Of a stretch of 64,000 bases of DNA, positions 21,315 through 34,600 are shown in pieces. Numbering within the stretch: the stretch's first letter is position 1; every line of letters starts with the position of its first letter. The notes under the pieces are model-generated. The model had not been told where the DNA came from, made no database searches, and was given only the letters and a program-made list of their open reading frames with translations. The translations under genes were made by a program, and so were the position numbers. The stretch is from Ziziphus jujuba. Lineage: Eukaryota > Streptophyta > Magnoliopsida > Rosales > Rhamnaceae. The stretch is from assembly GCF_031755915.1 (NCBI RefSeq), contig NC_083379.1, positions 26,598,001 to 26,662,000 on the forward strand. The letters run 5' to 3'.

Positions 21315-24300
21315 ATGGTGCTGATAGAACTTGACCAAAATCCTACTCTCCCGAAACCCTCTTCTTCTTCCTCCAGTACGACGGCGGATTCAGCTCCCAA
21401 TCCCGACCACAGGGACGCCGAAGACGGCTTCGAAACGGCTAGCGATGGAGAACTCGGAGACAGCGACAACGATGGCGACGAGGACCACCATCACCGACTC
21501 CAGGCACAGCAGCAGCAACGACAATCTCGGCAACACCAAGAAGAAGACCAACTGCAACGGGAAGATGAACAAATTGTTTCTCAGAACGATGATGAGGAGC
21601 TCAGACAGGTTCCTTTTTGCGATGCGATTATCAATTTTTTGATTTGTTTGTGTTATTTTTAATTTACTGGTTTGGTCATTTTTATTTTTACCTTTTTTTA
21701 AAAAAAAATTTGAATTAGCACGATCGTTTGTTTGCCCTAATTAGTTTTTCATTTGTGCTTTTAGACGATAGATACCTGATTTTACTTTTGGAAGTTTGTG
21801 AAATTGGAGTTGCAATAATAAGCTGTCTGCTATTTTTCTTTTGTGATTTTGTTGCATCGATCAAGCACCGTCGTATTAATCATGGGGTACTTGTGTTAAA
21901 ATGAATATTCAATATGACTTTGCCATAACTCCTTTTGATGATGTTTAAGAGAACGAGTAGATCTGGAATTTGTAAGCCAAAATAGCAAGATTTCAATTGG
22001 GGGACGGTGGGAAGAGCCATCTGCTATCTGTTTTGTTTACTACCATATATGCATCGTTACTAAGAATGCTGTGATTTTTCCAGTCAAATCCAATATGGCC
22101 AAAATAAATGAGAAGAAAATAGAGATTGTGTTGTTTATTTTTATGGGGCATGGACATTCCGAGTATCTGCATAGACGTGTGTCATAACAATTAAGTTTCT
22201 GGATGTATCACTCAATTTTGAAAGATAGGTCTACCAAACATTTAAAATTTTCTGGTTTCATTGTAGGTATGTCTATTTTGCTTTTTCGTGCTCTTTGTTA
22301 TTACATCTGTCTTTTGTTTGATAGAACTTTTGTAAAACCATTAAGCAACTGTCATTAAATCTGGTTTTCAAGCTTTCTGAAACGTCCTGCTTTCTTCTCT
22401 TTTCATCTTAACCAGAAAGCATTAGCACAAGCTAATGATGCAAAATTAGAAGGCAACAAACTTTATGTTGATGGACAGTATGAAGAGGCATTATCCCAGT
22501 ATGAGCTTGCTCTACAATTTGCACCAGAGATGGCTTCATCTGTGGAGATACGTTCCACATGCTACTCAAATCGTGCCATATGCTTTTTAAAGATGGTATT
22601 TTCTTCTTTCCACTTTGTGAAATATGCTTGGTGTGATTTTTAAATTCTAGTTAAAAAAAAAAAACATTATAAACAATATGGTGTAGGTAATATTTGCAGT
22701 AAATATTGTATCATGTTACGTTAACATGTTGGAAGCATGGTGTAATCAGCTTGTATTATATATTTCATCGAGATTAGGTTCACTTTCATATCTTATGTTC
22801 TTAAGCTTTGCTATCAAAATCTCATTGTATTATTATTTCCTTCAATTTGTTTTTTGACAGTGTAAAAAAAGTGTTTTTTTTTTTTTTTTTTTTTTTTAAT
22901 TTATTATTTTTACACAAAATAGTGTTTGATTTTGATTTAAGATTTTGAAAATGAAATTCTTAGGTTGATTAGAAGGGGAAAAAACCGGAAAAAAAAAAAA
23001 GTAATAAGATTTAAATCGCCAAATTTATTCATAGAATTTTATATCGTTGTTTTAATAGTTCATTTATATTTAGATTACCTTAATGTGTCGGCCATAAAAG
23101 TTTTGGCACATAAGTTTATATCCAAATTTTAATAATAAACAAATTTGGAAAATGTAATAAGTTTATATCCAAAATTTAATAATAATGAACTATTAAAACA
23201 ATGATAGATGTCATAGATGTCTGAACCAAAAAAAAAAAAAAAAAATGCATTTGATACCTACAAAATGAAACCATTAGAAAAACAATATCCTTGAATGCTG
23301 TTCTATTTTGTTTACTGCTAAAACTATATTATCCTTATTCCTATGATTACATCTTACTTCCATAAATATATATATATATATATATATAATGTAATAAGCA
23401 GTAGTAGTTGGTTACCTTTTTATCTGATGCTAAATTTGTGATAGGAAAAATATGAGGACACAATCAAGGAGTGCACAAAAGCATTGGGATTAAACCCTTC
23501 ATATATGAAAGCTCTGGTAAGAAGAGCTGAGGCTCATGAAAAACTTGAGCATTTTGAAGAGGCTATTTCTGGTAAGTTTGGATTCCATTTTTATTTTAGT
23601 CTATCATACCTTAGTAATGATATTGTTTCTTATTAGTTTCATTTGTAATATCTTTGAATTTTTTATTCCTATTCTTAAGCTTGGCTCTACTTTTTTCTTC
23701 TTTTTTGCCATTAGGATTTGAAGCTTGTACTAAGTTTTTCTTTCTGTTGGCTTATTGATGTATTGTACCATTTTCTTTTTGCCTGCAGATATGAAGAAAA
23801 TCTTGGAGCTTGATCCCTTTAATGATCAAGCCAAGAGATCCATTCGTCGCTTGCAGCCACTTGCTGAAGAGAAGCGAGAAAAGTTGAAAGAGGAGATGAT
23901 TGGTAAGATAATTGAATCATCTTTGCTTTCACTTCTTTCGAAGGTTTATAACTGTATAAATTCTTGTAATGATGCTGGGCATGCCTTCTCAAACTTTTAA
24001 ATTTTTGGGCCTATCACTTGTCATTAACTTCATTGTGTAAACAATGGATGGTAATATATTAAATTTTTGCCCAGTGTTCATATGGCAGAAAGTCAGGAAA
24101 TTCATGAGAAATTAGGGCACTTAGTATCTATGTACAGTTTAAGGCTATTAAGCACTAGTTGAAGACGTTTGACATTGTTCCTCAAGGTTATTTGATAAAT
24201 TGGCAATATGCTCACTTGAAAAAGCTGTGATGAAGTACTTCAAAATTGGCATTCATTGTTAATGAACCGCATCATGGATTTTATACGAACTTTGTAAATG

Positions 24301-25246
24301 ATTTTTGTCCAGTGTTCATATGGCAGATTGTCAGGAAATTCATAAGAAATTAGGGCACTTTGATACATGTACAGTTTAAAGCTATTAAGCACTAGTTTGA
24401 AGACTTGACATTGTTCTCTCAAGGTTATTTGATAAATTGGCAATATGCTCACTTGAAAAAGCTGTGATGTAGTACTTCAAAAATTGGCATTCATCGTTAA
24501 TGAACTGCATCATGCATTTTATATGAACTTCGAAAATGATTTCTGAGAAAGCATTAAAAAAAATAAATAAATAGTCATAGGCCGTTTCAGTAATTCTGGT
24601 GGGAGGAAAATTTTCTAGGTGTGAGCATATGATACACTTAGAGAACACAATGAACCACCTCCCCTAATTGCATAATGAGGACAAATCAGTGGATAGTAAC
24701 TTCTATGCGAGATTCCTTGTAAATTCGTGTGAAGTGTTCAGAGTAGGCTGTGCTTAATAGCCACCATCGAAGGAGATACAAGTGCATTGTCTTGGAGTTT
24801 TCACATTCTAGTACTGTTATCAGCTAAACAAGCCTTTGCTTTTTATTAGTATATTTATAGCTTTTAATTCAACTGCTTATTCATGTTTTGCTTCTGGGTG
24901 ACATCCTAGCTATCTTAGACATTATTTGATGATTTCATCCTACTGAAAAAGACTTGCACATTAGTTTTAAGGCTATGTAGCATGAGACACATGGATATAT
25001 GCTTTATAGTTACATGGGGAGAATATTTGGAGATTGTTATATGTTTCATGCTTTATGTGCTTAATTAATTAATTTAGTAACCTCTGGTGGATTTAAGGTA
25101 GCCAAGTTGTAAATTGTTTCTTGTAAACAGGAAAGCTAAAAGAAATGGGCAACTCATTGTTGGGCCGTTTTGGAATGAGTACTGACAACTTCAAAGCCGT
25201 CAAAGATCCAAACACTGGCTCCTACTCTATTTCATTTCAACGATAG
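21315..25246 (+). CDS. TPR protein, TTC1 family (5 exons)
   Basis: Exons read as 21315-21608, 22416-22595, 23445-23571, 23789-23902 and 25131-25246. All introns are GT-AG, and together they give 831 nt, a 276-residue protein. The N-terminal ~98 residues are acidic and Ser/Gln-rich, probably disordered. Three TPR motifs follow at about 104-137 (LEGNKLYVDGQYEEALSQY), 141-176 (CYSNRAICFLKMEKYEDTI) and 177-210. K108, N112, N150, K180 and R184 fit the two-carboxylate clamp that binds C-terminal EEVD peptides of Hsp70/Hsp90. The conserved tail ends with FGMSTDNFKAVKDP and NTGSYSISFQR, typical of TTC1. Arabidopsis and tomato TTC1 homologs have been reported to bind ethylene receptors; that role is not visible here. 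The protein is likely cytosolic (no signal peptide or membrane segment). No lesion is seen, so it should be functional. Confidence 0.95.
24062..24543 (+). repeat. Tandem duplication in intron 4 of the TPR gene
   Basis: CCAGTGTTCATATGGCAG occurs at 24071 and 24309, and about 238 bp are repeated head to tail with modest divergence (ending ...GAACTTTGTAAATGATTT and ...GAACTTCGAAAATGATTT). The splice sites are not affected. Confidence 0.88.
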
Positions 25247-25470
25247 ATTTTGTGCATGAGATTTTTACATCCATAACAAGGTTCCAAGAATAGCAGCTGT
25301 CTATACAATTATACATGTAGCTAGAGAGGGGCAATATCTTCGTTGCAGGATAAAATGATACAAGTAAATGAAGAGTGGACAAATTATGGATTTTGTGGAA
25401 TTGGTTTTATTTTGTTCATGACAGGGGAAACTAGTGCTGATGATATTGTTTCTTTTCATGAGAGTTTCGA
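25247..25470 (+). other. 3' UTR region of the TPR gene
   Basis: The stretch after the TAG is moderately T-rich, as expected for a plant 3' UTR. No sharp AATAAA signal stands out, so the end is a guess. Confidence 0.4.
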
Positions 25471-27292
25471 TTAACGTGGATTGAACTAGTATGACATCTT
25501 CTGTGATTGTTTTATTTGTTCCAAGTTAAAATTCGGTTGATGCTTTTGCTTATGCATTTATTCGGATTTTAAATTTTAAATTATTTTTTTAAAATCAAAG
25601 TTAGAGTACTTGTGTTTCTGAAATCCTAAAAATTGGTATCTAAAAACAGTTTCAAGCTACTAGCAACTTGGTCAGGTATGTTGCCCACAAAATAGAACAT
25701 AATTATGTTCATGTGCGTTCCTGAAGAATGAGTTTTAAAAATTGGCATCCTTGATTCCTGAAGGTCATAACTTGTATTAACCTGGTAAATTATCTTTGAG
25801 AAACCAGGCGTCTAAACACCAGATCTTTGGCATTGGCTGTTCTACTGATTTGGCAGCATAGCCTCGGGAATTTTCCATGTAACTCATGAAGTAGGGAAAA
25901 CTTCTGGGTGACTGGGATTTACGAGCGAACATATTGTACCCATAAGACATTTTGAACTGCCCCCATTTTGTCACCTAATTGGACATAATAATAATAATAA
26001 TATATTTTCTAGCCGAGTTGGCTGGAGTTGCAATTCAGGCAAGGAAAGTCTACAACGTGGAAAAGTTGTCTTTTTGTACTATGAAGTTTTTTATACTGAT
26101 GAATGACGAAAAATGATGAAAGCAATACGCCAATAAACTGCTGGTTGCGTTGGTAATATATTGCAATCTTAAAGACTTTACTTGACCAATGATCGGGAAC
26201 ATCTTATGGTCAAAGGTCATGAAAAAAGAGGGTTTTTGATCTCATTCCTCAATAAATGATTCCCCATGCGATCAGCTTAAAAACTTGACCAATGATCGGG
26301 AACATCTTATGGTCAAAGGTCATGGAAACAAAGGGTTTTGATCTCATTCCTCAATAAATGATTCCCCAGGCAATCAGCTACATGAACTTGGCTCATGTAT
26401 ATTCGGAAGGTGAACTCATGCATTTCCTCACACAGAGTGTCTTTCCATTGGATTGGAATCAAAAAGTCAAATAATTTCATCGATTACCTGCCAGGGAGGA
26501 CCTTAAGTTGTACGATGAGTAGAACTTCACCATAATGAATGGAAGAAAATGGCTGGGCTGAAAGTGGAATGTTCCTCAATTGTAAATGGCTAACACCCTG
26601 TGACATGGATGTCATCACGGTTCGAAATTGACATCCTAAATCAAGCTGGATCATGACTACTCATGGAGATCATGACTAATTTGTCCAGCCCACCGACCTG
26701 TGAACATAGAAATGAAAAATGGTCGCAGAAATTGATTCTCAACGTAGAGATTCTCAAAAGCACAGAACCCAGCCATACACACTCTCCCAAAGATTTGTAA
26801 TGCTAAACAACTGATTAATTACCATCTGCCAGAACAATACCGTATTGCTTCACATATTATAAGATAGAAGATTAAAGCTTATTTAACTAGATAGATAACC
26901 CATGCCATATAAAAGAAAGTAAATAATGCAGAAGGGGGCGTAGAGAGTTGGGTAATTTTCATGAGTAGAAATGGACAGATTTATGATTTTCAGATTTTGG
27001 AACATGACAACACCATAAAAGAGTCGATCATTCTCAAACTAACAAATTGGCAACAAAAGTTAGATACTTAATGGATGAAGGCCTAAAAGGAGATCATGAA
27101 GCATAACAGAAGAGACCATTTTACTGGCAACTCATCTGGTGTTGAGGGCATATGACTTGTGAAATAATACAATCCTTGACCACAATATAGATGACATGTA
27201 AATCAGGAATCTTTGAAGAGCGGATCTTATTGGAAATATTGTATTTGCCCAGCCACCAATGACATAATTTTAAACGGTGTACTTTCAATAAA

Positions 27293-27323
<31 letters not shown>

Positions 27324-27954
27324 TAATAATTTAAAACAGTGAATGTGCGTCACAAGGATGTCTCACTAACTTTACTCTCTGCAGTTGCTTCTCCTTCAGA
27401 ACTTGGTGACGTGACCAGTGAAAGCTTGCAAGCCACTTTCTTGGCACATAGAATTGAGATCATTTGGAGAGTTTAACGGGTTTATGAGTTACAGCATATA
27501 ATCATGGGACAGATTGAAAATGTGAACTTTCTAATGAAATAATGTTCTTTCATGAAAAAAAAAAAATAAAATAAAAAAAAAATTCATCCGAGTTTCGAAT
27601 GATGAAATTTGGATGTCTCCTGAATTAACTTACAGGTGTGCTTGTCATTATTATGACCAAATGCCTTTGGTCATTTAATTTTAATTGTCCACGAAATTCC
27701 ATGTACTCCACCTAAAATACCTTACCAAAAATTATCTCAATACATGCTGTTTAATGTACAGGATTCTAAGTCAGAACATAGGTTTGAGTGTATTGGGTGT
27801 GGTAAAGTGGATTATTTTCATTGTGATATTCAATAATGATGAAATATTCATAGTGTTGTGAATTTCTCAACTTTTGGGCGCATACAAATTAAGTAATAAA
27901 ATGGTTTGGATTCCTAACCAAGAAAATAGGGTATTAATTTGATAGAAATAGAGG
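25471..27954. other. Intergenic, mostly unassigned
   Basis: I see one tandem duplication (26181-26386), A/T microsatellites (AATA/AAT at about 27287-27331) and poly-A runs near 27550. A 65-codon minus-strand frame at 25777-25974 has varied composition but no recognised family or partner exon. From about 27840 the text resembles an Athila-like LTR end (AAGTAATAAAATGG), the probable target of element E. Confidence 0.5.
26181..26386 (+). repeat. Tandem duplication, 103-bp unit x2
   Basis: CTTGACCAATGATCGGGAAC starts at 26181 and again at 26284, and the copies stay nearly identical through TCATTCCTCAATAAATGATT to ATCAGCT. The low divergence suggests a recent event. Confidence 0.93.
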
Positions 27955-27959
27955 ATTGA

Positions 27960-28502
27960 TGATACATATTTAACCCTAAAAAGAATTATGTAAGAAAAAC
28001 AACATGAGTCGTCTAAAATCAGATTATAGGTGAAAAACCTCAACCTACTATCTATAAAGAGATAGGAACCTTTTTATGTGAAAACGTTACAGTTGGTTAT
28101 GAAAGAACTAATTAATAAGTCTAAGAACGCCACAAGCAAAGCTTAATAAGTTCACCAAAGTTCACAAAGAATAAAGAGAACAATTTTATCACAAAAAAAA
28201 ATATTTCTCAAAAAATCAAGGTATGAATCTTAATCATGTATAAAACCATATATGTATGTTTAGAAAAATACAAAGAAACAATAAAAAATGGAAACAAAAC
28301 TATATATGGTTAACTATGACTTAGGATAATGCATCTAGTCCTATTTAATGTTAAATAAAATTCACTAACCCTTTCTAATGAATTTAGACCTATTTGACGT
28401 TAAATACATTCTACCAACATTTTTTTCCAAAATGGTAGGTGTCTTTCTCTCTCTCTTATATCATCACAACATCATAAATGTCTCCCATGTGTATGTCATA
28501 TG
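27960..28502 (-). repeat. Element E 3' LTR, distal (U5-side) part
   Basis: It matches 41721-42067 and then 46278-46500 of the 5' LTR in order (TGATACATA, ACTATCTATAAAGAGA, CATGTATAAA, CCCTTTCTAATGAAT, CATCATAA). It stops at the hAT insertion, and its last 8 bp (28495-28502) are duplicated at 35359-35366. Confidence 0.9.
28495..28502. repeat. 8-bp target duplication of the hAT element (left)
   Basis: GTCATATG here is repeated exactly at 35359-35366. The uninterrupted sequence in the other LTR reads GTATCACATGCTCTAAG (about 46481-46497), so joining the flanks restores the LTR. Confidence 0.93.
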
Positions 28503-29100
28503 TAGGGAAGCAAAAATCGGCGAGACGGTGGAAATGTCGACAATAGTTTCCGTTGTCGATGCCGTCCGACACCGACGGGGGAGGGAGGGAAGAAGTTTCT
28601 TGCACGCGTATCGTCGACCTGTCACCGGAATCAATGGAAGTCGATGGAATCGTCCATTGTCGGTGAAGATTTCGGGTTTTGGGTGGATAAGGTAGAAAGA
28701 TCGGCCGGTTGTCGATGGGAAAAGGTGGAAATTTCTGGGATATATCGGCTGGACTGGTTGGGTGTGTGTGTTTGTGTTGATTTGTGTGTGTGTTTGGTGT
28801 GTGTTTGGTTGGTGGTAATCGGCCAGGAGAAGAATTGAAGGGGTAAGAGATGGGGGATACACAGAGAGAAGAGAAGAGAAGAGAAGAAAAAGAGGAGAGA
28901 AGAGATCGGCCGAGAATGGAGAAGTTTGAAGAGATGGCCGGCCGAGAAGAGAGAAGAGGGGAAAGAGAGGGCCGGCCGGAGGGGGGGAAGAGATGGGGGG
29001 TTTCACAGAGAGAAGAGACGAGAAGAGAAGAGAAGGGAGAGGGCTGAAATTGGGAAATTGGGTTTTTTTTTTTTTTTTTTGGTTGTTGTTGGCTTAAAAA
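28503..29100 (+). other. hAT left subterminal region, CGGCC-rich and purine-rich
   Basis: Repeated motifs such as ATCGGCGAG (about 28517), GATCGGCCGG (28699), ATCGGCTGG (28745), ATCGGCCAGG (28818), GATCGGCCGAG (28904) and two GGCCGGCCG sites (28937, 28970) cluster here, followed by long GAGAA-type purine runs. Subterminal repeats of this sort bind transposase in other hAT elements. Open frames on both strands (e.g. 28456-29220, minus) follow from the base bias, and I do not call them genes. Confidence 0.6.
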
Positions 29101-29814
29101 AAAAAATTTGAACGAGAGGGTGAGAGCCGAAATTGAAGAAATAAAATGTGAATGATAATGCATGAATGAATGTGCCGAAATGATTGATTGTTTGATTTTT
29201 TTTTTCAAAATATTAATCAAGTAGGATACTGAAAGTATAGGAAAAAATTTTGAAATGAAAAAAATAATAAGTTTACAGGCTACAGCTGTGAATTCACATG
29301 CTCTGACTTAAAAAGTAAAAGTGACGGAAAGAAAAAATCACCAAGAAATTGCAGAAACAAATAATACAACGAGAGAATTGCGGAAAGAAATAATAAAATA
29401 AAGTTATTATAGGCAAGTTGGTGCTGTTGTTTTTGTTTTTTTTTTTTTTAAAGTACATTCACGAGACAACTATAATTTTGAAGAGGTAAGAAAATGAGTG
29501 TAGTATAAAAATGCGTGTATAGCACCTCAGCCATATTTTGATGTTTTGAATCGTTCTGTTTCAGCATAAATCATAGAGAGAGTAAACATAAAAAGCTTCA
29601 GAAAAATGAAATTAAGTGCACGCGAAGTTTTTACTGAAGTAATTAGTTTTTAATCTTCTTTTCTTTCTTTATTCAACATTTATATTCATAAAAGGAAGAA
29701 CTTTTGGAAGATCCACGTTAGAAAAAAGTCTCAATTCACAATTTCTAGATCCTCAAAAGTAAGCATTAATAACAAATATTGTTAAAATTGTGTTTATTAT
29801 TTAACAATTTCTAA

Positions 29815-31058
29815 TTATTATTGTTATTATTGTTATTAATATTCTTATTATTTATATTATTATTAATATTGTTATTATTGTTATTATTATTATTATTAAT
29901 ATTATTATTATGTTATTTTTTTTCTAATTATTATTGTTATTATATTTATTATCGTTATTGGTATTAATGTTGTTATTATTATTATTAATATTGTTATTAT
30001 GGTTATTATTCTTCTTCTTATTATTGTTATTATTATTATTATCATGTTGTCATTCTTTATATTATTATTAATATTGTTATTATTTATATTATTTTTAATA
30101 TTGTTATTATTGTTGATGTTATTATTTTTATTAATGTAGTCATTATTATTTCTATTATTAATATTATTATTAATGTTGTTATTATTGTTGTTTATTATTA
30201 TTATTAATATTATTATTATTGTTATTTTTTTTTCTAATTATTATTGTTATTATATTTATTATCGTTATTAGTATTAATGTTGTTATTATTGTTATTAATA
30301 TTGTTATTATGGTTATTATTCTTCTTCTTACTATTGTTATTATTATTATTATCATGTTGTCATTATTTATATTATTATTAATATTGTTATTATTATCATG
30401 ATTGTTATTAATGGTGTTATTATTGTTGTTTATTATTATTATTATTATTATTATTATTGTTATTTTTCTTCTAATTATTATTGTTATTATATTTATTATC
30501 GTTATTATTATTAATGTTGTTATTATTGTTATTAATATTGTTATTATGATTCTTCTTCTTCTTCTTCTTATTGTTATTATTATTATTATCAAGTTGTTAT
30601 TATTTATATTATTATTAATATTGTTATTATTAGCATGATTATTATTAATGTTGTTATTATTGTTGATGTTATTATTTTTATTAATGTAGTTATTATTATT
30701 TCTATTATTAATATTATTATTAATGTTGTTATTATTGTTGTTTATTATTATTATTAATATTATTATTATTGTTATTTTTCTTCTAATTATTATTGTTATT
30801 ATATTTATTATCGTTATTATTATTAATGTTGTTATTATTGTTATTAATATTGTTATTATGATTCTTCTTCTTCTTCTTCTTATTGTTATTATTATTATTA
30901 TTATTATCAAGTTGTTATTATTTATATTATTATTAATATTGTTATTATTATCATGATTATTATTAATGTTATTATTATTGTTGATGTTATTATTTTTATT
31001 AATGTAGTTATTATTATTTCTATTATTAATATTATTATTAATGTTTTTATTATTGTTG

Positions 31059-31091
<33 letters not shown>

Positions 31092-31620
31092 GTTATTTTT
31101 CTTCTAATTATTATTATTATTATTTTTATTATCGTTATTAGTATTAATGTTGTTATTATTGTTATTAATATTGTTATTATGCTTATTCTTCTTCTTCTTC
31201 TTCTTATTGTTATTATTATTATTTTTATCAAGTTGTTATTATTTATATTATTATTAATATTGTTATTATTATCATGATTGTTATTAATGTTGTTATTATT
31301 GTTGATATTATTATTTTTATTAATGTAGTTATTATTATTTCTATTATTAATATTATTATTAATGTTGTTATTATTGTTGTCTATTATTATTATTAATATT
31401 ATTATTATTGTAATTCTTCTTCTAATTATTATTGTTATTATACTTGTTATCGTTATTATTATTATTAATATTGTTTTTATTATTGTTTATTAATATTGTT
31501 ATTATTGTTATTCTTATTATTATTGAAATTATTATTACTTTTATTATTTTTTTTACTTGTTATTATTAGTATTATTTTTCTTATTCTTATTGTTGTTCTT
31601 AATATTATTATTAACTTAAT
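29815..31620. repeat. TTA/TTG-rich satellite with ~315-bp higher-order unit
   Basis: About 1.8 kb consist almost only of TTATTA/TTGTTA trinucleotides with a few CTT runs. The landmark CTAATTATTATTGTTATTAT recurs, exactly or nearly, at 29924, 30234, 30471, 30783, 31104 and 31422, giving spacings of 310, 237, 312, 321 and 318 bp. It is therefore a tandem array of a composite unit, one unit shortened. A 349-codon Ile/Asn minus frame here is an artefact. Confidence 0.92.
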
Positions 31621-31647
31621 AATTATGTATGATTATTAAAAGGAAAA

Positions 31648-34600
31648 ATGGAAAGTAGTAGCGGAAAAGCAGATCCAGTTTGGTCACATTGTATTCCAAT
31701 TGAAGGTAACAAGTATGGTACAATTTGCAAATATTGTAACCATAAAATGCAAAGTGGTGGAATAATAAGATTAAAGTATCATTTAGCACATTCTGATCCA
31801 AAAAGTAATGTCAAAAAGTGCCACAATATACCTCCAGAAGTGAAGAAAGAGATTTACAATTATTTGAGGAAGAAAGAACATGCAAAATTGAAAAAAAAAA
31901 GACAATGGAAGAAGATATTCGTAATGAATTACGGGGTAACTTAGCTCCATCTCGGAGTAATTATGATGATGGTGATGATGATGATGATGATAATGATGAT
32001 ATATGTATATATCCAGCAGATATGCATCTTGATGAAAGAGACTCATATAAAGCTGCAGTCCGTGCATCTAAACAAGACAGATGGGAAGAAGAACAAGGAA
32101 GGAACTTTGTTAACCCTAAAGGTTAAGGATCAGGATTTTCTCGAGAGGGTGGTAGTCAACCATGTGCTCAATTTCGTCATGCAACAAGTGTAAGGGAGCC
32201 CATTTGTAGACAACAATCTCAACAATTTTCTTCAGTTGCACTTGCACCTTGGTAGTATAAGTCATCCGGTGCAAAACAAAAAAATATAAAAGATGTGTTG
32301 ACAAAAGGTGGTATGAAAAACACATTGGGAAGACTAGTAGCAAAGTTCTTTATTTATGATAATGTCCCACCTGCAAAGGCAAAATCACACCATTTCAAAA
32401 ATATGATCGTTGGTGCTTAACAATCAGGTATGGGAGTTCAAATTCCATCTCCATATGAAATTAAGGAAAAACATCTAGACATGGAATATAAAGAGATGCA
32501 ACAGCATATTGAAAAGTTTAAAGAAAGTTGGAAGACATATGGTTGTACAATTATGTGCGATGAATGGACAGGACCAACTAAGATGTCCATATTGAATTTT
32601 ATGGTCTATTGCAAAGGGTCATCAGTGTTTCTTAAGTCAGTTGATGCCTCAAATAAAATAAAAAACTATAAGTATATATACAAACTTTTGGAGAATGTTA
32701 TCAATGAAGTGGGCAAGAACAATGTTGTGCAGGTAGTTACGGATAATTGTTCTGCATTCGTAAAGGTTGGTAAGAAATTGATGATACAGTACAACTTGTA
32801 TTGGACATCATGTGCTGCGCATTGTATTGATCTTATATTTAAGGATATTGGAAAGTATGAAATTATTGCAAGGATCATTCAGCGTGTAAGAATGATAACC
32901 AATTATATTTATAATCATAATTGGTTACTTTCTTTAATGCGAGATATATGCAAAGGAGACATCGTTCGACCAGGAGCAACAAGGTTTGCAACAAACTATA
33001 TTACTTTAAATAGTCTCCTTAAAAAGAAAGCTTCTCTAAAACAAGTCTTTACAAGCGATGCATGGGCTGAGCATCAATTGAGTCGAACAAAAGCAGGTAA
33101 AGAAGTGGAGAAACTTATCCTTGATAATCATTTTTGGGATTCTGTTACTCACGTTGTTAATTTGTATGGGCAATTATATAATATTTTGCGAATTGTTGAT
33201 GCTGAGTTCATACCTACGATGCCAATATTGTATAATTGTTTTCAAAAAATGAGATATGCAATCAATAATCAAAGAGGAATTCAGTGGGTTATGGGCATCA
33301 TAAATGCTCGATGGGACAATACACTTTCTCATGCTCTCCATATGACTGGTAATTTTATGTCAATTACTTATTATTAATTAATATTTTGTTTTATAATTTA
33401 TATATTAGATTTAATTTTTATTATTATTTTGTAGCATACTTTCTGAATCCACGGTTCCAGTATAAAGAAGGAATTGGCACTGATTCAGATTTTGTACAAG
33501 CTGTTTATGATGTCTTTGCAGCATTATATCCAAATTCGGATCGTATATCTCAATTTGGAAATGAAGTAAGATTTTGTTTATTATTTTTTTTAACTAACAT
33601 AGTAATAACATTTTTTATAATTTTTTTCATTTTTACATATAGATAATATGCTTTAGAGATGCACGAAAAGGGTTTGGTGATCGTGCAGCAATTGCCTCCC
33701 TGGCGGAAATGATACAGGGCATGTGCATTTCAATTACTTATAAAAAAATGTGCTTAATATCAAAAATTTTATTAATAATTAAAATTTTTTTAAAATTTAA
33801 TATATTTTGATTTATAATGTTGAAATATACAGCTGAATGGTGGACAATGTATGGTAATAGCACCCCAACACTCAGAAAATTGGTAATGCGTATTTTGTCA
33901 CAAACTGTATCATCATCCGCATGTGAGCGTAATTGGAGCACCTTCGCTTTAATATACACAAAACAACGAAATAGACTCGCATATGAAAAACTTCAGAAAT
34001 TGGTTTTTTGCTACTATAATATGAAATTGCGGATACATGATATGGAATTAACAAATCAATCGCAATTAGATTCTGATTATTTGGATCTTCTTGAAATTGG
34101 AGCTGACCCTGGTGAAGATGAAGATAATCTTATTATCCAATGGGTTAAGAATTCACACTTAGATGATGATGAAGGCAATCCAGATCCTCGAGTCGCAATG
34201 CATCCTTCACAATTAGGGATAAATGTTGAGAATGTTATTGCTGAAGAAGTTATGAGCAGTGATAGTGGAGGAAATTATTCGTTTAAAGTAGTGACAGAAC
34301 TAGACGATTTAGTCCTCGTGTAGAAATATTTGGTGGTGGTTATTCTCAACTAAATAAATATGAGGATGAAGATGATGATGATGTTGTTGATCTTGATGAT
34401 GATGATGATGATGATGATGACGACAACGGTGGCGGTGGTGGTGGTGGTGGTGGCAATAGAGGAGGAGGATATAATATAGGTGGAGGTGGGAGTGGAACAT
34501 ACTATCGAGAACCAAGCCAACAACCATTAAGCCCATTTACTGGTGAAGATCAATATGCACATGCAACACAGGATTTTGATCATGGAGCTCGAACAGCAGG

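Noticed and set aside
25777..25974. 65-codon minus-strand frame as a host gene
   Set aside because: It has plausible composition but no recognised family, no clear splice partners and no promoter signal.
28456..29220. 254-codon Ser/Pro-rich minus-strand frame and overlapping frames at 28464-29006
   Set aside because: They follow from the purine-rich base bias at the left end of the hAT element, extend past the transposon end into the LTR and show no domain.
30182..31231. Long minus-strand frame of 349 codons, almost only Ile, Asn, Arg and Thr
   Set aside because: It is the translation of the TTA/TTG satellite; it has no protein-like composition, and the matching frames on the other strand are just as open.
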